NCBI GenBank assembly: GCA_016218705.1
Contig: JACRDC010000024.1
Span: 1 to 54,718 of the forward strand
DNA: 54,718 nucleotides
Origin: Desulfarculus sp.
GTDB taxonomy: Bacteria; Desulfobacterota; Desulfarculia; Desulfarculales; Desulfarculaceae
Reading direction: 5' to 3'
Shown here: piece by piece, positions 36,685 to 44,944 of the stretch
How the letters are laid out: every line of letters starts with the position of its first letter
How positions within the stretch are numbered: position 1 is the first letter of the stretch
Translations under genes and position numbers: made by a program
The notes under the pieces: generated by a model
The model's input: the letters and a program-made list of their open reading frames with translations, nothing else
What the model was told of the DNA's origin: nothing
Databases searched by the model: none

Positions 36685-36734
36685 AAGAAAACAAACGGTT
36701 GGCCCGTGCCCTTCCCGCATGGGGTGACGTAGCC

Positions 36735-37382
36735 ATGAACAAACGTCTTGTCCTGCTGGCCCTGGCCGGCCTGTGCCTGGCCCTCTTGGCCCCGGCCCTG
36801 TCTCCCCGCCAGGTGACCATCCTGGCCTTTGGCGACAGCCTCACCGCCGGCTACGGCCTGGCCCAGGAGGAGGCCTTCCCGGCGGTGCTGGAAGGGATGC
36901 TGCTCCAGGAGGGGCTCAAGGTGCGGGTGATAAACGCCGGGCTCTCGGGCGAGACCACCGCCGGCGGGCGCGCCCGCCTGGCCAGCTACCTCAAGGACCC
37001 GCCCCAGGCGGCCATCCTGGAGCTGGGCGCCAACGACTGCCTGCGCGGCCTGGACCCCGCCGCCGCCGAGGAGAACCTCTCGGCCATGTTGCACGAGCTG
37101 ACCAGCCGGGGGGTCAAGGTGCTGCTGGCCGGCATGCTGGCCCCCTCCTACCGGGGCGAGGGTTACGTCAAAAGCTTCAACGCCATCTACCCACGCCTGG
37201 CCCAGCGCCATGGCGTGGACCTGTATCCCTTCTTCTTGGCCGGGGTGTGGGAAGACCAACGCCTGACCATGGACGGGCTGCACCCCACGGCCAAGGGGGT
37301 GCGCGTCATTGCCCAGGGCATCTACCCCCAGGCCAAGCGCCTGGCCCTCTCGGTGCTGGAAGGGCAACAGGCCGCCAAGTAG
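36735..37382 (+). CDS. TesA-like SGNH esterase/thioesterase
   Basis: A 215-residue secreted or membrane-tethered hydrolase of the acyl-CoA thioesterase I / arylesterase type. A hydrophobic N-terminal signal segment (about 5-25) precedes the nucleophile motif ILAFGDSLTAGYGL, the oxyanion residues in SGETTAGG and ELGANDCLRG, and the Asp-His pair MDGLHPTAKG. ATG 36735 is preferred over an in-frame GTG at 36699 near the tRNA. The substrate is probably acyl or lysophospholipid esters. It is convergent with ilvA, with 22 bp between. Confidence 0.88.
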   Translation: MNKRLVLLALAGLCLALLAPALSPRQVTILAFGDSLTAGYGLAQEEAFPAVLEGMLLQEGLKVRVINAGLSGETTAGGRARLASYLKDPPQAAILELGANDCLRGLDPAAAEENLSAMLHELTSRGVKVLLAGMLAPSYRGEGYVKSFNAIYPRLAQRHGVDLYPFFLAGVWEDQRLTMDGLHPTAKGVRVIAQGIYPQAKRLALSVLEGQQAAK

Positions 37383-37404
37383 GCCCTGCCCGCCCCCGCC
37401 GCCC

Positions 37405-38610
37405 TCAAGGCTCCACGAAGATTTGGTAGCCGGCCTGGCCCAGCACCTGGGCCATCTCCTGGGCATGCTCCGGGCCGGTGGTCTCCACCTCCAGATGCAC
37501 CCGGCTCTGGTCGGGGGGCAGGTCGCGGCCGTGGCGGTCGTGGGAGACCAGGAGCACGTTGGCCTCCTCCTTGGCCAAGAGGCCCAAGAGCCCGGCCAAG
37601 GCCCCGGGGCGGTCGGGCAGCACGGCGCTGAAGCGGAAGATGCGGCCGGCTTGCACCAGGCCCCGGTCTATGATGCGCCCCAGCAGGTTGGAATCCACGT
37701 TGCCGCCGGAGATGAGCAGCACCACCTTCTGGCCGGCCAGGCCGGGCACCACCCCGGCCATGAAGGCGGCCAGGCCCAGGGCGCCCGCCCCCTCGGCCAC
37801 GACGCGCCGGCCCTCGATGAGCATCACCATGGCCTGGGCGATGTGGTCCTCCTCCACGGCCACCATGTCGTCCACGTAGCGCTGGATAAGGGGCAGGGCC
37901 AGCTCGCCCGCCCGGGCCACCCGGGCGCCGTCGGCCAGGGTGGCGCGGGTGGCAAAGCGCACCGGCTCCCCTGCCTTTAGCGCCGCCGCCACCGAGGCTG
38001 CGGCAATAGGCTCCACGCCGATGACCCGCACCGAGGGCCGGCGCTCCTTGATGGCCATGGCCACCCCGGCGATGAGCCCGCCGCCGCCCACCGGCACCAG
38101 GACGGCCTGCGCGTCCGGCAGGTCCTCCAATATCTCCAGGCCCAGGCTGCCCTGTCCGGCGATGACCTGGAGGTCGTCGTAGGGATGGATAAAGGTGTAC
38201 CCGGGCTCAAGGGCGCGGGCGGCGGCCAGGCAGTCGGCCACGGACTCGCCCTCCAACCTGAGCTGGGCGCCGGCCCCCAGGGTGGCCTGACGCTTGCTGA
38301 GCGAGGCCCCCCGGGGCATGAAGATCAGGGCCTGTAGCCCCAGAAGCCCGGCCGAGACGGCCACGCCCTGGGCATGGTTGCCAGCCGAGGCCGCCACCAC
38401 CTTGGCCCCCGGCCTGTCCGATGCCAGCAGACTCAGGCGGTTGTAGGCCCCGCGCATCTTGAAGGAGCCGGTGCGTTGCAGGTTCTCCAGCTTGAGGTGC
38501 AGCTCGGCGCCCACCAACTGGCCCAGGTGGGGGGCTGGCGCCAGGGGGGTGTGGAAGGCCACCCCCGCTAGCCGCTGCCGGGCGGCCAGGATATCAGCCA
38601 TGGTCAACAC
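37405..38610 (-). CDS. ilvA: Threonine ammonia-lyase with one ACT domain
   Basis: PLP enzyme making 2-oxobutanoate from threonine for isoleucine synthesis. The 401-residue protein has the PLP-lysine motif RTGSFKMRGAYNRL, SAGNHAQGVA, the phosphate-binding glycine loop VPVGGGGLIAGVA and a single C-terminal ACT domain (about 325-400; FSAVLPDRPGALAGLLGLLA). This is the 400-residue form, as in Bacillus, not the 514-residue E. coli form. The start is uncertain: GTG 38610 (AAGGGGG about 8 nt upstream), ATG 38601 or GTG 38619. A catabolic TdcB-like role is possible. Confidence 0.9.
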   Translation of the reverse strand: MLTMADILAARQRLAGVAFHTPLAPAPHLGQLVGAELHLKLENLQRTGSFKMRGAYNRLSLLASDRPGAKVVAASAGNHAQGVAVSAGLLGLQALIFMPRGASLSKRQATLGAGAQLRLEGESVADCLAAARALEPGYTFIHPYDDLQVIAGQGSLGLEILEDLPDAQAVLVPVGGGGLIAGVAMAIKERRPSVRVIGVEPIAAASVAAALKAGEPVRFATRATLADGARVARAGELALPLIQRYVDDMVAVEEDHIAQAMVMLIEGRRVVAEGAGALGLAAFMAGVVPGLAGQKVVLLISGGNVDSNLLGRIIDRGLVQAGRIFRFSAVLPDRPGALAGLLGLLAKEEANVLLVSHDRHGRDLPPDQSRVHLEVETTGPEHAQEMAQVLGQAGYQIFVEP

Positions 38611-38845
38611 GCCGGGCACCCCCTTGCCAGGAATTGGTCAGCCTGCGGGCAGGGTAGCACAGGGGCCGCCGCCCTGGCCAGGGCAGGGGTTTGCCATGGG
38701 CCAGCCCTCAGCCTAGGCCGCCAGGGGCGGCTCGCGGCCCGAGTACGGCCCGGCCCCGCTGGTTTTAGCTGGCGAGCCCTTGAGGCTTAAGGTAAGTTAA
38801 CGCGGCAAACCGCCCAGCCGCCTAGAAGCCAGCCAGAGGATCGCC

Positions 38846-39487
38846 ATGGAGACCATCACCTTCTTGATTGACCTGGTCCTGCACCTGGACAAGCACCTGG
38901 GGCAACTCATCCAGACCTACGGCCTGTTCACCTATTTCATCCTCTTCATGATCATCTTCTGCGAGACCGGCCTGGTGGTGACGCCCTTCCTGCCCGGCGA
39001 TTCCCTGCTCTTCGCCGCCGGCTCCTTCGCCGCCCTGGGAGTGCTGGACCCCTGGATTTTGTTCCTGCTGCTCAGCCTGGCGGCCATCGTGGGCGACTCG
39101 CTCAACTACGCCATCGGCAACAAGCTGGGGGCGCGCATCCTAGACCGCGGGCTGATCAAGAAGGAGCACCTGGAGCGCACCCACCAGTTCTACGAGAAGT
39201 ATGGCGGCAAGACCATCGTCATCGCCCGCTTCGTGCCCATCGTGCGCACCCTGGCCCCCTTCGTGGCCGGCCTGGGCTCCATGACCTACAAGCGCTTCCT
39301 GTTCTTCAACGTCAGCGGCGGCCTCTTGTGGATCTCCTCCCTCACCGCGGCGGGCTACTTCTTCGGCCAGATGCCCCTGGTCAAAAATAACTTCAGCCTG
39401 GTGATCGTGGCCATCATCATCCTGTCCATCCTGCCCGGGGTGATCGAGGTCATCCGCCAGAGGGCCCAGGCCAAGCGCCAGGGCTAA
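38846..39487 (+). CDS. DedA-family membrane protein
   Basis: A 213-residue inner-membrane protein of the DedA/VTT family. Members act in undecaprenyl-phosphate or phospholipid flipping and in envelope charge homeostasis. The signature residues are FCETGLVVTPFLPGDSLLFA (re-entrant loop Glu), GDSLNYAIGNKLG (Asp), and RFVPIVRTLAPFVAGLGSM (two conserved arginines), followed by C-terminal helices. It starts at ATG 38846 with AGAGGA upstream. The 226-bp gap before it (38620-38845) shows no clear structure. Confidence 0.93.
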   Translation: METITFLIDLVLHLDKHLGQLIQTYGLFTYFILFMIIFCETGLVVTPFLPGDSLLFAAGSFAALGVLDPWILFLLLSLAAIVGDSLNYAIGNKLGARILDRGLIKKEHLERTHQFYEKYGGKTIVIARFVPIVRTLAPFVAGLGSMTYKRFLFFNVSGGLLWISSLTAAGYFFGQMPLVKNNFSLVIVAIIILSILPGVIEVIRQRAQAKRQG

Positions 39488-39496
39488 TCCGGCGGC

Positions 39497-39825
39497 GTGC
39501 CCGCCGCTGGGCGGCAACGTGTCGGTTGGGGCTCCCGTCTTGGCCAGCCCTGGCGGCTCCCGCCCAGGGCTCGTGGAGCAAAAAGGCCGCCCTGGACCGA
39601 GTGCCCGCCGCTGGGCGGCAACGTGTCGGTTGGGGCTCCCGTCTTGGCCAGCCCTGGCGGCTCTCGCCCAGGGCTCGTGGAGCAAAAAGGCCGCCCTGGA
39701 CCGAGTGCCCGCCGCTGGGCGGCAACGTGTCGGTTGGGGCTCCCGTCTTGGCCAGCCCTGGCGGCTCCCGCCCAGGGCTCGTGGAGCAAAAGGCCACCCT
39801 GGACCGGGTGCCCACCGCTGGGGAT
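39497..39825. repeat. 104-bp tandem repeat array (three copies plus partial)
   Basis: Near-identical units begin at 39497, 39601 and 39705 (period 104) with GTGCCCGCCGCTGGGCGGCA; a fourth, decaying copy starts at 39808. Differences between units are single bases. Each unit contains two inverted repeats, GCCGCTGGGCGGC and AGCCCTGG...CCCAGGGCT, and a short A-run. Since 104 is not a multiple of three, every frame changes from unit to unit, so it is non-coding. A diverged single copy lies at 2298-2386. There are no unique spacers, so it is not CRISPR. The rest of 39488-39929 shows only the ribosome site of the next gene. Confidence 0.9.
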
Positions 39826-39929
39826 TCCAGCTCTACCGCCAGAACGCCGCCTTCAGAAAGCTTGCCTGGCCGGGCGGGGCGGAGTTAAACTGACCCCGCC
39901 TGTTCCACCCAAGCCAGCAAGGAGCGCCC

Positions 39930-41270
39930 ATGGAGCACGCCCCAGCCGATCTGTCCCTGAGCGCGCCCCTGGACATGGCCTTTCTGCCGGTGGCCACAGG
40001 CTTCGCCGAGCAGGCCGCCCTGGGCCTGGGCCTGGGCCGGGCCGAGGCCATGAAGCTGACCCTGGCCAGCGAGGAGGTCTTCAGCTACCTGTGCCGGGTC
40101 TCCCCGCCCGGACAAGGCGTGCTGCTCAAGGCCCAGGGCCGGCTCTACTGCGTGCACCTGTCCTTTGTCTTCCAGACCCGCCACCTGGACCTGCGCCTGT
40201 TGAACCTGACGGCCAGCCCCTCCCTGGAGGACCAGGCCGACCTGGACGAACTGGGGCTCCTCTTGGCCTCGCGCAGCGTGGAGCGCTTCTCCGTGCAAGA
40301 CCAGGACGAGCAGGGCCTGCGCCTATTGCTCATCAAGGATAAGGCCTACCCCGCCGATGAGGAGCCCCCGCCGCCCCCGCCGCCGTTCGCGGGGCCCCTG
40401 GCGGTGGGTCCGGCCCAGGACGGGGATTTGCTGCTGCTGGCGCGGATGCTAAGGGGTCAGGCCGAGCCCTGCCCCCACGACTTCACCATCCCCGGCAAGC
40501 TGATGGACATGGGGGCCAGCGGCGAGTATGGGGTGCTGGTGGCCCGCGACCGCCAGGGCAACCTGGGAGGGGCCATGCTCTGGCGCTACCTGGCCGAAAC
40601 CAGCTTCTGGACCACCAGTGGCGGCTCCACGGTGACCTGCTTTGGCCCCTATCTGTTTGGGCAGCCGGCCGGCTCCACCCTGGCCGCCGATCTGGTGGAG
40701 GCCTGCCTGGGCCGCCTGGCCAAGAGCGACGCCCTGGGCCTCCTGTGCACCATGCCCACCTCCAGCCTGCCCCGGGAGTACTTCGAGAAGCTGGGCACCC
40801 TGAACTTCCGCGACGGCCAGGGCCAGGACCGTGAGCTGGCCATGTATTACCGCGAACTCAGGGAGGACCCCGGGGCCTCGCTCTGGGCCAGCCCCGAGGT
40901 GATCCCCTTCCTGGAGGAGCAATACCGGCGCCTGGCCTTTGCCCGCCGCCTGCGTCCGGCCAGCCACCAGGGCGAGCGGCGGCCCGAGCACTCGGTGCTG
41001 GCCAGCCGCTTCAACCGCTCCCAGGGCCAGGCCGTGATGCACCCGGTCTGGGACGGGCAGGACTTGGCGGCCAACCTGGAGCGCCACCTGCGCGCCTTTC
41101 TAGGCGAGGGCCTGGCCAACATCTTCTGCGAGATGGACTTGGCCCACGCCTGGCAGGCGGCCTGCGCCCCGTCCCTCTTGGACCTGGGCTTCACACCCCG
41201 CCTGGTGCTGCCCCACGCCGGCCAGGGCGACCTGCTCTTGTGGCAGTACGCCGGGGAGCCCGCCCTCTAG
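39930..41270 (+). CDS. RsbW-like ATPase-fold / GNAT-like fusion protein
   Basis: A 446-residue protein. The N-terminal 130 residues resemble an anti-sigma-type histidine-kinase-like ATPase (GFAEQAALGLGLGRAEAMKL, then LASEEVFSYLCR), but the catalytic Asn of the N box is missing. A linker with eight prolines (about 146-155) leads to a C-terminal acetyltransferase-like region (about 160-330; YGVLVARDRQGNLGGAMLW, CLGRLAKSDALGLLCTMPTS) and about 115 further residues. Its role is unknown; regulation by protein acetylation or partner binding is a guess. AAGGAG precedes ATG 39930. It ends in a CTAG shared with the convergent gene. Confidence 0.68.
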   Translation: MEHAPADLSLSAPLDMAFLPVATGFAEQAALGLGLGRAEAMKLTLASEEVFSYLCRVSPPGQGVLLKAQGRLYCVHLSFVFQTRHLDLRLLNLTASPSLEDQADLDELGLLLASRSVERFSVQDQDEQGLRLLLIKDKAYPADEEPPPPPPPFAGPLAVGPAQDGDLLLLARMLRGQAEPCPHDFTIPGKLMDMGASGEYGVLVARDRQGNLGGAMLWRYLAETSFWTTSGGSTVTCFGPYLFGQPAGSTLAADLVEACLGRLAKSDALGLLCTMPTSSLPREYFEKLGTLNFRDGQGQDRELAMYYRELREDPGASLWASPEVIPFLEEQYRRLAFARRLRPASHQGERRPEHSVLASRFNRSQGQAVMHPVWDGQDLAANLERHLRAFLGEGLANIFCEMDLAHAWQAACAPSLLDLGFTPRLVLPHAGQGDLLLWQYAGEPAL

Positions 41271-41614
41271 ACCGGGGGCAGGGCCTGCTCCAGGGCCGCG
41301 AAGGCGTCCTCCAGGTCGTTAAGTAGCTTCTCCGCCGCCGCCAGCCGCCAGCCGCTCAAGGCCTCCTCGGCCTTCAGGCGAATCTGCACGATGGGCTGGC
41401 CCAGGCGGTAGATGGCCTCGCCCAGCTTGCCGGGCAGGTCGCGCCGCTGGGACAGGGCCACCAGGGTGGGCACCAGGTCGTAAAGGGGCGGGCTTTCCTT
41501 GATTAGGCGGTTGTCCTCCTGGCTGAGCAGGGCCTGCAAGCGGGGAAAGGCCTTGGCCAGGCCGTCCTTGTACACCGGCTCCACGCGCACCCTGATCTGC
41601 ATATACTGGCTCAT
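41267..41614 (-). CDS. Conserved small helical protein, unknown
   Basis: A 115-residue, mostly helical soluble protein (YMQIRVRVEPVYKDGLAKAF; LYDLVPTLVALSQRRDLPGK; AAAEKLLNDLEDAFAALEQA). There are no cysteines or membrane segments. ATG 41614 has GGGGGAGAT upstream, so it is probably real. It shares four bases with the convergent stop of the RsbW/GNAT gene. I do not recognise a family. Confidence 0.6.
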   Translation of the reverse strand: MSQYMQIRVRVEPVYKDGLAKAFPRLQALLSQEDNRLIKESPPLYDLVPTLVALSQRRDLPGKLGEAIYRLGQPIVQIRLKAEEALSGWRLAAAEKLLNDLEDAFAALEQALPPV

Positions 41615-41644
41615 GGCTATCTCCCCCTGACCTGCGGCAAGTAA

Positions 41645-41731
41645 CGCGGGCGGGGATAACCCCCGCCCCTACATCAAGAAAATGCAATGGTTGCGCTGTA
41701 TTAATGTAGGGGCGGGGTTTATCCCCGCCCA
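41645..41731. repeat. Family A repeat, inverted pair
   Basis: GCGGGCGGGGATAACCCCCG followed by CCCTACATCAAGAAAA faces TTAATGTAGGGGCGGGGTTT followed by ATCCCCGCCC. This is the cleanest example of the family: two palindromic arms in inverted orientation, separated by about 20 bp. It lies between two minus-strand genes. Confidence 0.85.
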
Positions 41732-41778
41732 TGTTTTGTCATTTTGGTGACCACAACGCGGGTAACACGTAACGGCTG

Positions 41779-42564
41779 TCATAGCTCGCCGGCCAGGATT
41801 TTCTTGGCCACCAGCTCGGCCACGTCCAGGCCGGCCTGGCGCGGCCCCTCATGGCCGTACTTGACGTTGAACTCCAACAGATAGGGCCGGCCCTGGTGCA
41901 TGGCCACGTCCAGGCCCACCTCGTCCAGGTTGGCCAGGCGGGCCGCCTCCACGGCCAGTTCCACCGCCGCCCGGGGCACGCCGCCGAACTCCACCCGCGC
42001 CCCCCGGGCCACATTGCTGCGGAAGTCACCAGGCGGCGGCAGCCGCCAGTAGGCGCAGACCGGCTCAAAGCCGATAACCACCACGCGCACGTCGCCCTTT
42101 ATGGGCAGGTACTCCTGGATGTAGGCCGGCTGGTGGCGCTCCAGGTAGGCCGCCAGGTCCTCCGGCCCCTGGATGAGGTACACCCCCTGCCCCCGGGCCG
42201 AGCCCCGGGCCTTCTTGGCCACGAAGGGATAGCTGAAGTGCTCCAGGATCTCCAGGCGCTGGCGGCCGTAGAAGACCCGCGTGCGCGGGTGCGGCAAGCT
42301 CAAAAGCTTGAACAGGGTGGTCTGCTTGATCTTGTCGCCGTCGTAGAGGTGGGACTCCAGCGAGGGAAAGATGCGCTTGCCCTGTCCGTGGAACATCTCG
42401 GCAAAGGCGTTGGTGGGGTAGTAGATGGTCTGGGCGCGATGTATGAGCGCCAGGTGCTCGGGCGGGTAGTCGTCCAGGTTGGGGTGCAGGCCCAGGGTGG
42501 TGATCCAGGGAAAGCGGGCCAGGCGGCGGCCGATGGCGACAAGGGGTTGACGCACGGACGGCAT
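41779..42564 (-). CDS. RimK-like ATP-grasp protein
   Basis: A 261-residue ATP-grasp ligase. The motifs are FVAKKARGSARGQGVYLI (ATP-binding loop), PAYIQEYLPIKGDVRVVVIG, and the metal site GLDVAMHQGRPYLLEFNVKY. Such enzymes join amino acids to a protein or small molecule using ATP; the substrate is unknown. ATG 42564 is 3 nt upstream of the GNAT stop, with GTAGGG just before it. The open frame extends to 43044, but that part is antisense-like reading through the GNAT gene. Together with the GNAT gene it forms a coupled pair behind rnpB. Confidence 0.83.
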   Translation of the reverse strand: MPSVRQPLVAIGRRLARFPWITTLGLHPNLDDYPPEHLALIHRAQTIYYPTNAFAEMFHGQGKRIFPSLESHLYDGDKIKQTTLFKLLSLPHPRTRVFYGRQRLEILEHFSYPFVAKKARGSARGQGVYLIQGPEDLAAYLERHQPAYIQEYLPIKGDVRVVVIGFEPVCAYWRLPPPGDFRSNVARGARVEFGGVPRAAVELAVEAARLANLDEVGLDVAMHQGRPYLLEFNVKYGHEGPRQAGLDVAELVAKKILAGEL

Positions 42565-42566
42565 CC

Positions 42567-43040
42567 CTACAGGGGCCGGCAGAAGTTGGCCATGGCCCGC
42601 CGCTCCTGCCAGCCCTGCTTGGCATAGAAGGCGCGGCGGTAGGAGTCGCGCTCCTGGTTGTTGATGAGCATGAGCTGGCTGCACCCCCGCGCCCGGGCCT
42701 CGCCCTCCATGGCCGCCAGCAGGGCGCCGCCCACCCCCTGGCCCCGCCAGGCTTGGCGCACGAAAAGCTCGGAGACATAGCCCTCGGGGCCGGGCTTGAT
42801 GAGATAGGGCAGCCAATGAATGGCCCCGTAGGCCACCACCTGGCCGCCCGGTTCCTGGGCCACCAGCACCAGGTGGCTGGCGTCGGCCTGGCAAAGCCCC
42901 AGTTGGCGGGCCACGTGGTCCTGGGCCTGGGCCTCGTCCATGGCGTTCAGGTGCGCGAACCAGCCCAGGTCTTGCAGGATGGCGGCGATTTCGGCCGCGT
43001 CGGAGGCCTGGGCCGGGCGGATGCTGACTGGGGATGGCAT
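42567..43040 (-). CDS. GNAT-family N-acetyltransferase
   Basis: A 157-residue acetyltransferase: SIRPAQASDAAEIAAILQDL at the N-terminus, the acetyl-CoA motif VRQAWRGQGVGGALLAAMEG, and a final NNQERDSYRRAFYAKQGW. ATG 43040 has GGGAG about 9 nt upstream; the frame stays open into rnpB but cannot be coding there. It lies about 35 bp after rnpB and directly before the ATP-grasp gene, suggesting co-transcription and possibly a joint small-molecule or protein modification. Confidence 0.87.
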   Translation of the reverse strand: MPSPVSIRPAQASDAAEIAAILQDLGWFAHLNAMDEAQAQDHVARQLGLCQADASHLVLVAQEPGGQVVAYGAIHWLPYLIKPGPEGYVSELFVRQAWRGQGVGGALLAAMEGEARARGCSQLMLINNQERDSYRRAFYAKQGWQERRAMANFCRPL

Positions 43041-43072
43041 GCAAGCATCTCCCGAGGGCTTGGCAGGTGGAT

Positions 43073-43449
43073 GGAACAAAGCCGGCCTGTAAGCCGAGTT
43101 CTGTGCCCGCCCCGAGAGGCGGGCGATGGTCATTCCTCTAGGACGCCGGTTGCCCGGCGCCTCCAGCAACCTACCCGGGGGCCTCGGGCGGGCCGCCCTC
43201 GAACGCCCCCCTATTTGGTCTTGCACCGGGTGGGGTTTGCCTAGCCCCGGGCGTCGCCGCCCGGACTGGTGAGCTCTTACCTCGCCGTTTCACCCTTACC
43301 GCCGGACAACGCCGGCGGCGGTCTGCTTTCTGTGGCGCTTTCCATGGGGTCGCCCCCCCTGGCCGTTAGCCAGCACCCTGCCCTGCGGTGCTCGGACTTT
43401 CCTCCCGCTCCCCGTGGGGAGCCGGCGACCATCCGGCCGGCTTTGTTCC
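43073..43449 (-). ncRNA. rnpB: RNase P RNA, bacterial class A
   Basis: The catalytic RNA that matures tRNA 5' ends. On the minus strand, the 5' P1 arm GGAACAAAGCCGGCC pairs perfectly with the 3' GGCCGGCTTTGTTCC. Conserved segments are present: GAGGAAAGTCCGAGC (CR I), AGGGTGAAACGGCGAGGTAA and AGAGGAATGACCATC, and ACAGAACTCGGCTTA (CR V). The length of about 377 nt fits class A. A perfect -10 box lies 6 nt before the first base. Confidence 0.97.
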
Positions 43450-43455
43450 AAATCA

Positions 43456-43461
43456 ATTATA
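43456..43461 (-). promoter_or_regulatory. -10 box of rnpB
   Basis: A perfect TATAAT on the minus strand, with 6 nt between it and the predicted first base of rnpB at 43449. The -35 region is poor. Confidence 0.75.
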
Positions 43462-43558
43462 CATGAAGCAAGGAAGACATTCTGATGCGGTCACGAAAAG
43501 CAGCGCATTAGGCGGGGCGCGGGCCTCCAGGGCGGCCCCCGGGTCGTCCCTACTTTAC

Positions 43559-44176
43559 CTATCTCTGGTCCATGGCCAGGTTGGCCAGGCGGTCGGCGAT
43601 GGCGTTCTGCTCGCGGGGGATGTGCTGGAACTGGATGACAGCGAAACGGCCGGCCAGGGCGCGGGCCTGGGCGAAGAGGGGCCTGAGGTGGGGGCTCTTG
43701 ACCTGGTAAACGCCCTGGAGCTGGCGAACCAAAAGCTCGCTGTCCAGGCGCACCAGCAGCTCGGCCACCCCCAGGTCCAGGGCGCCCTCCAGACCCATGA
43801 TGAGCGCCTGGTACTCGGCCACGTTGTTGGTGGTTATGCCCAGGTAACGGTGCCAGGCGGCCACCTGCTGGCCGGCGGGGTCCATAAGGGCCGCGCCGGC
43901 CCCGGCCGGGCCGGGGTTGCCCCGGGAGCCGCCGTCGGCAAAGAGCACCAGGGGGCCGTGGGCGGGCCGCGTCTTGGGTGCGGGCGGCGGGGCGGGCTCC
44001 GCCGGCGCCGCCACCTGGGGGGCCAGGGCCTGGGCGGCCCTTTCCAGGCAGGCGGCCAGACGCTCCGCCTGGTCCTGCCCGGCTGGCTGGGGCCAGCGGC
44101 CCTGGTCCCGCAGGTGCCGGGCCAGGCCCCAGAGCTTCTCGGCGCAGTCCCGGGCGCCGGAGGGGTCGGTGGCCAC
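43559..44176 (-). CDS. rnhA: Ribonuclease H (type I fold) with N-terminal extension
   Basis: Cleaves RNA in RNA-DNA hybrids. The catalytic residues are D81 (LFADGGSRGNPG), E121 (TTNNVAEYQALI), D145 (RLDSELLV) and D195 (NAIADRLAN), the short type that lacks the basic protrusion. An extra N-terminal helical region (1-52) and a Pro/Ala linker (53-74) precede the domain; this extension has no recognised family. It starts with GTG at 44176, overlapping the stop of the zinc-ribbon gene by one base. Confidence 0.9.
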   Translation of the reverse strand: MATDPSGARDCAEKLWGLARHLRDQGRWPQPAGQDQAERLAACLERAAQALAPQVAAPAEPAPPPAPKTRPAHGPLVLFADGGSRGNPGPAGAGAALMDPAGQQVAAWHRYLGITTNNVAEYQALIMGLEGALDLGVAELLVRLDSELLVRQLQGVYQVKSPHLRPLFAQARALAGRFAVIQFQHIPREQNAIADRLANLAMDQR

Positions 44177-44901
44177 TACAGGTCCGCCAGGGCCTCGGCG
44201 TCGGCCCAGTAGATGAGCCGCTTGCAGGAGGGGCAGGACATGATCTTGTCCACGCGCTGCAATTCGTTGAACTGCTGGGGGGTGATGTCAATGTGGCAGA
44301 CGCCGCAGGTGCCGTTCTTGACCGGCGACAGGGCCACGCCCTGGCGGGCCTTGCGGATGAAGTCGTATTCGCTGATGAGCGACTGCTCCACCTGGCTGGC
44401 CAGGACGGTGCGGTCCTTGGTCATGCCCTGGATGAGGGTGCTAAGCTCCTGGGCGCGGCTGGTGAGCTCCTGGCGCTGGCCGGCCACCTGGGCGCTGGCC
44501 ACGGCCAGTTGCTCCGAGAGCCTCTTGACCTGGGACTCCAGGTTCTCCTGCCGCTCCATCAGCTCCAAGAGTACGTCGTCGTTGCCCTTGAGGGCGTCCT
44601 TGCCCTCCTCGATCTCGGCGGTGGCGGCGCGGTACTCGCGTTGGGTCTTGGTGGCCATCAGCCTGGTCTCGGCCTTGCGCACCCGTGCGCGGATGGTCTC
44701 CATGTCGGTTTCCAGGCCCTTGCGTTGGCCGCGCACGCTGTCCAGCTCGCCCTGGGCCACGGCGAGCGCCTGAGTCAGGCGGTCCTCCTCCAGGCTCAAG
44801 CCGGCCAGCTTGCCGGGCATCTCGTCCTGCTCCTGGATGAGTTGAAAAAGCACCTTGTCTATGACCTGAAGTTTGACCAAAAGCCGAATTTGCTCCAGCA
44901 C
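44176..44901 (-). CDS. Coiled-coil protein with C4 zinc ribbon
   Basis: A 241-residue protein with a long N-terminal antiparallel coiled coil (to about 185) and a C-terminal zinc ribbon (CGVCHIDITPQQ ... CPSCKRLIYW), the PF02591-type family. Proposed roles include a chaperone or scaffold; none is firmly established. GTG 44901 is chosen, with a perfect AAGGAGG 8 nt upstream; the open frame reaches 44952. It lies between the Nif3-like gene and rnhA, a common neighbourhood. Confidence 0.9.
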   Translation of the reverse strand: MLEQIRLLVKLQVIDKVLFQLIQEQDEMPGKLAGLSLEEDRLTQALAVAQGELDSVRGQRKGLETDMETIRARVRKAETRLMATKTQREYRAATAEIEEGKDALKGNDDVLLELMERQENLESQVKRLSEQLAVASAQVAGQRQELTSRAQELSTLIQGMTKDRTVLASQVEQSLISEYDFIRKARQGVALSPVKNGTCGVCHIDITPQQFNELQRVDKIMSCPSCKRLIYWADAEALADL

Positions 44902-44944
44902 GTCTGTTCCTCCTTGTAGGCGCGTTTGACCGGCGCCTGATGAA

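Noticed and set aside
39497-39825. CRISPR array or protein-coding repeat
   Set aside because: Units are contiguous with no unique spacers, 104 bp is too long for a CRISPR repeat, and the period is not divisible by three.
42565-43044. N-terminal extension of the ATP-grasp gene
   Set aside because: The extension reads the GNAT gene out of frame as Arg/Pro-rich sequence; ATG 42564 directly after the GNAT stop is the natural start.
43041-43226. N-terminal extension of the GNAT gene
   Set aside because: It lies inside the RNase P RNA gene, and a good ribosome site precedes ATG 43040.
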